The notes below the pieces were generated by a model. That model did no database searches and was not told the DNA's origin. It saw nothing but the letters and a program-made list of their open reading frames with translations. Positions 24,935-31,438 of a stretch of 48,697 nt of DNA are shown here, one piece after another. This DNA comes from Wenjunlia vitaminophila DSM 41686 (GTDB lineage: Bacteria; Actinomycetota; Actinomycetes; Streptomycetales; Streptomycetaceae). The stretch's first letter is position 1; the number at the start of each line of letters is the position of its first letter. The stretch covers positions 2,676 to 51,372 of the forward strand of contig NZ_KB904676.1 in NCBI RefSeq assembly GCF_000380165.1, in the 5' to 3' direction. Position numbers and translations under genes: made by a program.

Positions 24935-24970
24935 GAGATCCCGCCCAGCCTCTCGGCTGAACGGGATCTC
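24935..24970 (-). terminator. Hairpin downstream of tRNA-Ala
   Basis: GAGATCCCG (24935-24943) and CGGGATCTC (24962-24970) form a perfect 9-bp stem. Read on the minus strand it follows the tRNA by 40 bases and is trailed by GGCGTTTG, a weak T-run. It is plausible as a terminator of the tRNA transcript. Confidence 0.6.
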
Positions 24971-24977
24971 GTGACGA

Positions 24978-24998
24978 TTCTCGAGAGCTACTCGAGAA
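24978..24998. repeat. Inverted repeat at tRNA-Ala 3' side
   Basis: TTCTCGAG (24978-24985) and CTCGAGAA (24991-24998) form an 8-bp inverted repeat with spacer AGCTA, lying 11 bases from the tRNA 3' end. It could be part of RNA processing or termination, or a scar of a site-specific insertion; unresolved. Confidence 0.4.
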
Positions 24999-25009
24999 CT
25001 GTCCAAAGG

Positions 25010-25083
25010 TGGACCTGAGGGGATTTGAACCCCTGACCCCCTCGATGCGAACGAGGTGCGCTACCGGGCTGCGCTACAGGCCC
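25010..25083 (-). tRNA. tRNA-Ala(CGC)
   Basis: A complete 74-base cloverleaf is seen on the minus strand. The acceptor GGGCCTG pairs with CAGGTCC, including a G3:U70 wobble, the alanine identity element. The D-arm is GCGC-AGCCCGGTA-GCGC, the anticodon stem CCTCG/CGAGG with loop TTCGCAT gives anticodon CGC (GCG codons), and the T-arm is AGGGG-TTCAAAT-CCCCT. The discriminator is A and the final CCA is not fully encoded. It lies directly between the accessory island and sepX. Confidence 0.96.
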
Positions 25084-25173
25084 AACGGGAAGAAAGACTA
25101 GCACCCCGGGCAGGGTGCTCGTTAATCGTATTCGCTGGGGCGCGCGGGCCTGTAGCCCCCCTCGTTCCGGCGG

Positions 25174-26346
25174 TCACTCGTTGGCGGCGCGGGGGCGGTC
25201 CTCGTCGGCGTACTGGTCGAACAGCGGGGTCCGGCCCCGCTCGCGGGCGCGGCGGGCCAGGTCGGGGCGGGGGCGCCGGGGGGTCGCGGGCGGCGCCGAC
25301 GGGGTGGGCTGGGCGGCGGTGCCCGGGGCGCCGGGTTGCTGCGCGGACGGGGACGCGGGGTGGGACGCCTGGGGGTCCCGGGCGGGGGCGTCGGTGGCGC
25401 GGCCGGAGCTCCAGGTGCCTGGGGCGCTGAGGTCGACGTTCCCCGTGCTGCGGGGGGCGACCGGGGCGGTGACGTAGGTGGGCAGCGGCACCGGGACCGG
25501 CTCCCAGCCGTCCTGGTCGGCGGTGGTGCGCTGGCCGTCCACCCACTCGGCGTGGTCGGTCTCCTCGACCACGGCACGGCGGGCCTCCTGCTCCGCCGCC
25601 GTGGGGTGCTTCTGCTCCGCGGGGGCCGGCCGTTCCGCCTGGTTGTACGGCGGGTGCGGGGGGTGCGTCGAGCGGGAGGGGGAGGCGGCGGGAGGGGGTG
25701 ACGCGGCCGGGGGGGCGGCCCGCCGCGGGGCCCGGTCGCGCAGGCGTCGGGCGGCCTCGGCGGCGGCCCGCTGGTCGAGCCTTATCGCGTAACGGCGTCG
25801 CTCCTGGCGGCGCAGGTAGGCGATGTAGGCGGTGAGCAGCACCCCGGGGACGGCGGGCAGCCACAGCAGCTTCAGGCCGACGATGGCGGCGGCGACGGCC
25901 CCCGCGGTGAAGGTCAGGAAGAGCACCACGGTGGTCCTGCGGCGACGGGCCAGGACCCGGTCGCGGCGGGTGCCGCCGGCGTACCCGGGCTGTGGTTGCC
26001 TGGCGCGCACCGGTACGGCCAGGTCCCGCACGTCGACCTGGCCGTCGGGGTGTGCGGCGTCGGCCGTGGCCGGCTCGTTGGCCGGGGGGCCCGCCGGGCT
26101 CGGGTCGTCGGGGTCGGAGGCGGCGTCCGAGTGGGGCGCGGCGTCCTCGGCGTCGGGGAGGTCGCTGGGGTTCCGGGCGTAACGGCGCTCCATGGCCGCC
26201 CGCCCCGACAGGAGGCGGATGGCTGTGCTGAAGCGTTCCGTCGGACGTGCTTCGTTGAGTTCGTCCTGCCTACGGAGCCACATCGGCACCAGGTAGGCAG
26301 CCCAGGCCCCCACGATGACTGCGTAGATGAGGCCGCTGCTGCTCAC
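25174..26346 (-). CDS. sepX: SepX/GlpR-type divisome-associated membrane protein
   Basis: The 390-residue protein starts MSSSGLIYAVIVGAWAAYL (first span), followed by VPMWLRRQDELNEARPTERFSTAIRLLSGRAAMERR, a segment highly conserved in SepX/GlpR. Two further membrane segments lie near 145-180 (TTVVLFLTFTAGAVAAAIVGL and LLWLPAVPGVLLTAYIAYL). The C-terminal 200 residues are Pro/Ala-rich and disordered. In Streptomyces this protein contributes to Z-ring stability. The upstream order, GNAT, mogA, moaC, moeA/glp and galU on the same strand, is the standard actinobacterial context. The tRNA-Ala lies 90 bases downstream. Confidence 0.9.
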   Translation of the reverse strand: MSSSGLIYAVIVGAWAAYLVPMWLRRQDELNEARPTERFSTAIRLLSGRAAMERRYARNPSDLPDAEDAAPHSDAASDPDDPSPAGPPANEPATADAAHPDGQVDVRDLAVPVRARQPQPGYAGGTRRDRVLARRRRTTVVLFLTFTAGAVAAAIVGLKLLWLPAVPGVLLTAYIAYLRRQERRRYAIRLDQRAAAEAARRLRDRAPRRAAPPAASPPPAASPSRSTHPPHPPYNQAERPAPAEQKHPTAAEQEARRAVVEETDHAEWVDGQRTTADQDGWEPVPVPLPTYVTAPVAPRSTGNVDLSAPGTWSSGRATDAPARDPQASHPASPSAQQPGAPGTAAQPTPSAPPATPRRPRPDLARRARERGRTPLFDQYADEDRPRAANE

Positions 26347-26505
26347 GCCTCACACCGTAGGGGCCCTGACGATGGGCCAACAGCGATTTCACACGGTGTG
26401 TCGCACGATCTGGCTGATACATCGAGCTTTTTTTGCGACTGGTGCGATGGTCCGCTCAAGAATGGGCCAGAAGGGGCAGTCTTCGAAAGAATTCGAACGC
26501 TCATC

Positions 26506-27099
26506 TTATTTATGTGAGGTGTTGGCCTGCCGCCACCGGCTGAGCAGCCCCTCCGGTACGTCCTCAACGGTCAGGGCGTACGCGAGGTGGTCCCGCCAGC
26601 CCCCGTCGATGTGCAGGTACCGGGGCCGCAGCCCCTCCTCGCGGAAGCCCAGCTTCTCCACCACCCGGCGGCTGGGCAGGTTCTCCGGGCGGATGCAGAC
26701 CTCGATCCGGTGCAGCCCCAGGGTGCTGAAGCAGTGGTCCACCGTCAGGGCCACCGCCGTGGGCATCACCCCGCGGCCGGCGACCGCCTGGTCCACCCAG
26801 TAGCCGATGTGTGCGGAGCACATCGACCCCCAGGTGATCCCCGCCACGGTGAGCTGACCGACCAGTCTGCCCTCGTAGGTCACCACGAACGGCAGCATGC
26901 GCCCTGCCGCCGCCTCGGTCCGCAGGTGGCGCACCATCTGCCGGTACGTGGGGCGCAACGCCTGACCACCGGAGTGCGGAGGAACGGTGGCCTCCCACGG
27001 GCGCAGCCAGTCCCGGTTCCGCTGGTTCACCTCTCGCCAGGCGCGCTGGTCGCGCACCCTGATGGGGCGGAGGGCGACCACGCCCTCCGCCAGTTCCAC
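26506..27099 (-). CDS. RimJ-like GNAT N-acetyltransferase
   Basis: This 197-residue GNAT is of the RimJ/RimL ribosomal-protein N-terminal acetyltransferase type. Hallmarks are WREVNQRNRDWLRPWEATVP (about 21-40), GQLTVAGITWGSMCSAHIGYWVD (about 83-105) and VAGRGVMPTAVALTVDHCF, with the A/G-x-G-x-A/G acetyl-CoA loop, then LHRIEVCIRPENLPSRRVVEKLGF. It stands in the usual galU-moeA-rimJ-sepX neighbourhood. The GTG at 27099 gives the standard N-terminus; the stop of mogA lies 14 bases upstream, so the genes probably share a transcript. The substrate is not known. Confidence 0.87.
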   Translation of the reverse strand: MELAEGVVALRPIRVRDQRAWREVNQRNRDWLRPWEATVPPHSGGQALRPTYRQMVRHLRTEAAAGRMLPFVVTYEGRLVGQLTVAGITWGSMCSAHIGYWVDQAVAGRGVMPTAVALTVDHCFSTLGLHRIEVCIRPENLPSRRVVEKLGFREEGLRPRYLHIDGGWRDHLAYALTVEDVPEGLLSRWRQANTSHK

Positions 27100-27113
27100 C
27101 GGCCAGGAGGCGT

Positions 27114-27620
27114 TCAGCTCGGTCTCCCCGGACTCATCGACTCGGGGTGGTCACCGCCGTGTACCTGGTCCACGGCGTGCGGCAGCAGCGGCGCCAGGAC
27201 GGCGAGTCCGTCCTTGACCCCGCCGGTGGACCCCGGGAGGTTGACCACCACGGTGGCCCCAGCCACTCCGGCGACACCCCGGGAGAGCACCGCGGTCACC
27301 ACCTTGGCCCGACCGGCGGCCCGGATCGCCTCGGCGATCCCGGGGATCTCGAAGTCCACCACCCGACGGGTCATCTCCGGGGTGCGGTCGGTCGGTGAGA
27401 TGCCGGTGCCGCCGGTGGTGAGGACGACGTCGTAACCCGCCGCGACCGCCTCACGCAGCACCGCCTCCACCGGCTCCCCGTCCGGCACCACCCGGGGACC
27501 GTCGACCGCGAAACCCATCGAGGCCAGGCCGGCCACCAGCAGTGGGCCTCCCCGGTCCTCGTAGACCCCGGCGGAGGCACGGTTGGAGACGGTCACGGCC
27601 AGGGCACGCGGCGCGGTCAC
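27114..27620 (-). CDS. mogA: MogA/MoaB-type molybdenum cofactor protein
   Basis: The protein adenylylates molybdopterin in the molybdenum cofactor pathway, acting before MoeA. The 168 residues have the MogA signature LTTGGTGISPTDRTPE (about 66-81) with the phosphate-binding GG-T-G loop, and the C-terminal NLPGSTGGVKDGLAVL (about 128-143), another pterin-binding loop with P-G-S. Length and start fit the family. The GTG at 27620 overlaps the moaC stop by 4 bases (GTGA), so the two are translationally coupled. MoaB and MogA cannot be separated from motifs alone. Confidence 0.9.
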   Translation of the reverse strand: MTAPRALAVTVSNRASAGVYEDRGGPLLVAGLASMGFAVDGPRVVPDGEPVEAVLREAVAAGYDVVLTTGGTGISPTDRTPEMTRRVVDFEIPGIAEAIRAAGRAKVVTAVLSRGVAGVAGATVVVNLPGSTGGVKDGLAVLAPLLPHAVDQVHGGDHPESMSPGRPS

Positions 27621-28267
27621 CGCCCGGCCCCCTCACTGGCGTCCGGGACCGGGGCGCCGGGGACTCCGAGGGCCTCGGGGTCCTCCAGGCCCTCGGGGGT
27701 CCGGGCGGTGTCGGAACCCGGTCCGGCCTCCCCGGCGGACTGGGGGGAAGGGGCCGTGGAGGCGCTCCGGGGAGCCACGGCGTCGGCCCTGCGGTACTCG
27801 CCCGATCTGCCGCCGGTCTTCTCGTCCACCCGGACGGCCTCGATCACCGCGGCCCTGTCCACCGCCTTGACCATGTCCACCACCGTGAGGGCGGCCACGG
27901 TGACGGCGGTCAACGCCTCCATCTCCACGCCGGTGCGGTCCGTGGTGCGCACCGTGGAGGTGATCTCCACCGCCGTGTCGGTGACCGCGAGGTCCACCGT
28001 CACCCCGGAGAGCGCCAGCGGGTGGCAGAGGGGGACCAGGTCCGGGGTGCGCTTGGCGCCCATGATGCCGGCGATCCGGGCGACCGCCAGGGCGTCGCCC
28101 TTGGGAACGCCCTCGCCGCGCAGCAACTCCACCACGCGGGGTGAGACGCGGACCCGGCCGGAGGCGCGTGCGGTGCGCACGGTCGCCTCCTTCTCCGAGA
28201 CGTCCACCATCCGGGCCGCGCCCGTCGCGTCGATATGGGTCAGGTACTCGTCCTTGCCCGTGCTCAT
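27617..28267 (-). CDS. moaC: Cyclic pyranopterin monophosphate synthase MoaC with C-terminal extension
   Basis: MoaC performs the last step of cPMP formation in molybdenum cofactor synthesis. The conserved blocks are MVDVSEKEATVRTARASG, GDALAVARIAGIMGAKRTPDLVPLCHPL (about 57-84), TGVEMEALTAVTVAALTVVDM, and MVKAVDRAAVIEAVRV with KTGGRSG. The core ends at about 160. A further 55 residues (Ala/Pro/Ser/Glu-rich, APSPQSAGEAGPGSD and following) are beyond the usual MoaC length and look disordered. It is followed by mogA with GTGA overlap. The 121 bases between it and moeA probably hold a ribosome-binding site only. Confidence 0.92.
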   Translation of the reverse strand: MSTGKDEYLTHIDATGAARMVDVSEKEATVRTARASGRVRVSPRVVELLRGEGVPKGDALAVARIAGIMGAKRTPDLVPLCHPLALSGVTVDLAVTDTAVEITSTVRTTDRTGVEMEALTAVTVAALTVVDMVKAVDRAAVIEAVRVDEKTGGRSGEYRRADAVAPRSASTAPSPQSAGEAGPGSDTARTPEGLEDPEALGVPGAPVPDASEGAGR

Positions 28268-28388
28268 CGCTCTCCCGTGGGCCGTGTCAGCGCAAGTACG
28301 GTACTCCCGTGCCTCGGCCCGGACCGCGCGGGTACGGAGTCGGAACCCGATCGTGGTGTTCTCGCACGGCGGCGCGGCCGGACCGGAC

Positions 28389-29684
28389 TCAGTCCAGCGG
28401 GATGACCTGGACCTCGGCCCCCGCGTCCAGCGAGGTCGTCTTCTCGGGCACCACCAGCAGTGCGTTGGCCCTGGCCAGCGCGGCGACGAGGTGGGAGCCT
28501 GCGCCTCCCACCAGGGTGACCTCTGCTTGCTCCGGCCGGTACCGGGCCCGCAGGAACTGGCGCTTGCCCTCCGGCGAGGACGCCACCTCCCCAGCGAGCC
28601 GGGCGGTGACGACCGGCCGGCGCACCGGGCTGACGCCCATCAGGGCGCGGATCGCCGGGCGGACGAACAGCTCGAACGACACGTAGGCGCTCACCGGGTT
28701 CCCCGGGAGGGCGCACAGCGGCGTGCCGTCCGGACCGATGCGCCCGAAGCCCTGGGGCTTGCCCGGCTGCATGGCCAGCCGGCGGAAGTCCACCGTGCCC
28801 AGTTCGGCGAAGACCTCCTTGACCACGTCGTAGGCGCCCACGCTGACCCCGCCGCTCGTGACGATCAGGTCGGCGCGGACGAGCTGGTCGGAGATGGTGT
28901 CCAGCAGCGTGTCCGGGTCGTCCGGCACGGCCCCCACCCGGAAGGCGACGGCGCCGGCGTCCCTGGCCGCGGCGGTGAGGGCGAAGCTGTTGGAGTCGTT
29001 GATCTGTCCGGGCCCGGGCGTCTGCCCCGGTTGGACGAGCTCGCTTCCGGTGGAGATCACCACCACCCGCGGACGCGGCCGGACCCTGACCGTGCTCCGG
29101 CCGATCGCCGCGAGCAGGGCTATCTGCGGCGGGCCGAGCACCGTGCCGGCCGCCAGGGCGGGCTCCCCCGGGGAGGCGTCGCTGCCGCGCCGCCTGATGT
29201 GCGCGCCCTGCGGGACCTGGCGGAAGATCCGCAGCTCCCCGGCCGCGCCCTCGGGGGCTGCCCGGTACGCCGGCATGCCGTTGACCGGGCCGCTGCCGGT
29301 GCCCCCGTCGGTCCACTCCACCGGGGCGACCGCCTCGGCACCCGGCGGAACCGGTGCACCGGTCATGATCCGCACGCACTGACCGGGAGCCACCCGAACC
29401 GTCTCGGCGGTGCCGGCGGCGATGTCGCCGACGACCTCCAGCACGGCGGGGAACTGCCAGCTCGCTCCTTCGGTGTCGGCCGTGCGCACGGCATAGCCGT
29501 CCATGGAGCTGTTGTCGAACGGCGGCAGCGGGGTGCTCACGGGAACGTCGTCCACCAGGACGCAGCCCTGGGCGTCGAGGATGTTCAGCTCCAAGGGCTC
29601 CAGTGGGGTCAACGCCCCCAGGATGTCCTCAATGTGCTCGTCCACCGACCAGATCCGGTCCCGCGTGGCACCCTGCTGGCTCAC
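28389..29684 (-). CDS. glp: Gephyrin-like molybdotransferase MoeA/Glp
   Basis: It inserts molybdate into adenylated molybdopterin. In Streptomyces the homologue Glp also works with SepX in the divisome, as the neighbouring sepX suggests. The 431 residues contain FDNSSMDGYAV (about 57-67), RIMTGAPVPPGAEAV (about 107-121), VVISTGSELVQPG and the molybdate-site loop TSGGVSVGAYD, all standard for MoeA. The GTG start at 29684 overlaps the stop of galU as GTGA. The operon galU-glp-moaC-mogA-GNAT is read in one direction. Confidence 0.93.
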   Translation of the reverse strand: MSQQGATRDRIWSVDEHIEDILGALTPLEPLELNILDAQGCVLVDDVPVSTPLPPFDNSSMDGYAVRTADTEGASWQFPAVLEVVGDIAAGTAETVRVAPGQCVRIMTGAPVPPGAEAVAPVEWTDGGTGSGPVNGMPAYRAAPEGAAGELRIFRQVPQGAHIRRRGSDASPGEPALAAGTVLGPPQIALLAAIGRSTVRVRPRPRVVVISTGSELVQPGQTPGPGQINDSNSFALTAAARDAGAVAFRVGAVPDDPDTLLDTISDQLVRADLIVTSGGVSVGAYDVVKEVFAELGTVDFRRLAMQPGKPQGFGRIGPDGTPLCALPGNPVSAYVSFELFVRPAIRALMGVSPVRRPVVTARLAGEVASSPEGKRQFLRARYRPEQAEVTLVGGAGSHLVAALARANALLVVPEKTTSLDAGAEVQVIPLD

Positions 29685-30586
29685 GTCATCTCCTCCGCGA
29701 CGAACGTCCGCAGCCAGGACCGGAAGTCCGGTCCCAGGTCCTCACGTTCGCACGCCAGACGGACAATGGCACGCAGGTAGTCACCGCGGTCCCCGGTGTC
29801 GTAACGGCGGCCGGTGAACAGCACGCCGTGCACCGGGCCGCCCTGGTCCGTGCGCTGGGCGAGCATCCGCAGCGCGTCGGTGAGCTGGATCTCCCCGCCC
29901 CGGCCGGGCTGGGTCTGCTTGATCTCGCCGAACACGCCCGGGTCCAGGACGTAACGGCCGATCACCGCGTAGTTGCTGGGCGCCTCCCCGGGGCCGGGCT
30001 TCTCCACGAGGTCGGTGACCCGCACCACGCCGTCCTCCTCGGTGGCCCGCACCGCGGCACAGCCGTACAGGTGGATCTGCGAGGGGTCCACCTCGATGAG
30101 TGCGATCACGCTCCCCCCGAGCCGTTCCTGCACCTCGATCATGCGGGTGAGCAGCGGGTCCCTGGGGTCGATCAGGTCGTCGCCGAGGAGCACCGCGAAC
30201 GGCTGGTCCCCGACGTGCGGCTCGGCGCACAGCACCGCGTGGCCAAGGCCCCTGGGGTCGCCCTGGCGAACATAGTGTATGGCGGCGAGGTCGCTGGACT
30301 CCTGGACCCGGGCGAGCTTGCTCTCGTCCCCCTTGCGGGCGAGCTGCTCCTCGAGCTCGTAGTTGCGGTCGAAGTGGTCCTCCAGCGGACGCTTGTTCCG
30401 GCCGGTGACCATCAGGACGTCGGGCAGTCCTGCGGCCACCGCCTCCTCGACCACGTACTGGATGGCGGGTTTGTCGACGACCGGAAGCATCTCCTTCGGC
30501 GTGGCCTTGGTCGCGGGGAGGAAACGCGTACCGAGGCCGGCCGCGGGAACGACGGCCTTGCTGATGCGGGAGCGAAAGAGGGTCAT
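29681..30586 (-). CDS. galU: UTP-glucose-1-phosphate uridylyltransferase GalU
   Basis: It makes UDP-glucose from UTP and glucose-1-phosphate for cell-envelope sugars and trehalose. The 301 residues begin MTLFRSRISKAVVPAAGLGTRFLPATK, with the nucleotide-binding AGLGTRFLP, then KEMLPVVDKPAIQYVVEEA, GDDLID and VEKPGPGEAPSNYAVIGRY. ATG at 30586 is the family start, though the frame stays open upstream. It is divergent from the 5-formyl-THF cyclo-ligase with 78 bases between starts, so both promoters lie in that gap. Confidence 0.94.
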   Translation of the reverse strand: MTLFRSRISKAVVPAAGLGTRFLPATKATPKEMLPVVDKPAIQYVVEEAVAAGLPDVLMVTGRNKRPLEDHFDRNYELEEQLARKGDESKLARVQESSDLAAIHYVRQGDPRGLGHAVLCAEPHVGDQPFAVLLGDDLIDPRDPLLTRMIEVQERLGGSVIALIEVDPSQIHLYGCAAVRATEEDGVVRVTDLVEKPGPGEAPSNYAVIGRYVLDPGVFGEIKQTQPGRGGEIQLTDALRMLAQRTDQGGPVHGVLFTGRRYDTGDRGDYLRAIVRLACEREDLGPDFRSWLRTFVAEEMT

Positions 30587-30664
30587 GCCCGGCACACTAA
30601 CGGGTGTTTCTGTGCATCCGCTGTAAACAACGCGATCAATCCGATATGGAGGCATAAGCGAGCG

Positions 30665-31297
30665 ATGAGGGCAGGATCCGATGAGCGTTCCGGCGGAACG
30701 TCAGACGGTAGTAAGGCCGCCTTGCGGCGCGCCGTACTGGATGCGAGGAGCGGGCGGACGCCGGATGAACGGCAGGAGGCGGAGCGCGCGCTGCTGACCC
30801 ATGCCCTGGGGCTGCCGGAACTGGTCAGGGCCCGGACGGTGGCCGGGTACGCCGCGATCGGCACCGAGCCGGGCACCCGGTCCCTGCTCGAAGCGCTGCG
30901 GGTGCGCGGGGCCCGGGTGCTGCTGCCGGTGCTGCGGGCGGACCACGACCTGGACTGGGCGGAGTACGCGGGGGCGGACGGCCTGCGGCGGACCCCGCAC
31001 GGCCTGCTGGAACCGGCCGGTCCGGGGCTCGGGGTGGACGCGGTCACCGAGGCCGACGCGGTGCTGCTCCCGGGGCTCGCGGTGGACCGGCGCGGGGTGC
31101 GCCTGGGGCGCGGCGGCGGGTCCTACGACCGGGCGCTGGCCCGTCTGGACCGGGCGGGGCGGCGGGTCCCGCTGCTGCTCCTGCTCTACCCGGACGAGAT
31201 CGTGGACCACGTTCCGGCGGAGCGGCACGACCGTCCGGTGACGGCTGTGGTGACGCCGCGGGGGGTCACCCGTTTCCCGTCCGCGGCCGGTGGCTGA
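30665..31297 (+). CDS. 5-formyltetrahydrofolate cyclo-ligase
   Basis: It converts 5-formyl-THF and ATP to 5,10-methenyl-THF. The 210 residues contain KAALRRAVLDARSGRTPDER at the N-terminus, VAGYAAIGTEPGT (about 60-72), and the family signature LPGLAVDRRGVRLGRGGGSYDRALA (about 132-156) with its phosphate-binding Gly-rich loop. The start ATG 30665 follows a GGAGG (30646-30650) at 14 bases. The same gene sits next to galU and moeA in Mycobacterium and other actinobacteria. Confidence 0.9.
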   Translation: MRAGSDERSGGTSDGSKAALRRAVLDARSGRTPDERQEAERALLTHALGLPELVRARTVAGYAAIGTEPGTRSLLEALRVRGARVLLPVLRADHDLDWAEYAGADGLRRTPHGLLEPAGPGLGVDAVTEADAVLLPGLAVDRRGVRLGRGGGSYDRALARLDRAGRRVPLLLLLYPDEIVDHVPAERHDRPVTAVVTPRGVTRFPSAAGG

Positions 31298-31299
31298 CC

Positions 31300-31341
31300 G
31301 GCCCTGAGCGGTGGGTGGCCGGCCCTGAGCGGTGGGTGGCC
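31300..31341. repeat. 21-bp perfect tandem duplication
   Basis: The unit beginning GGCCCTGAGCGGTGGG occurs at 31300-31320 and immediately again at 31321-31341. It lies just after the 5-FCL stop and before the convergent acylase gene. It is probably a slippage duplication; no function is apparent. Confidence 0.85.
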
Positions 31342-31438
31342 CCTGGGGGCGCCGTTCCCCGGCTCGCGGCGGGCGCGGTGGGCGTGCCCGTGGTGTCCCG
31401 GCCGGGGCTAGGCCCTCGCTGCCCCGGCCGGTCGTGGC

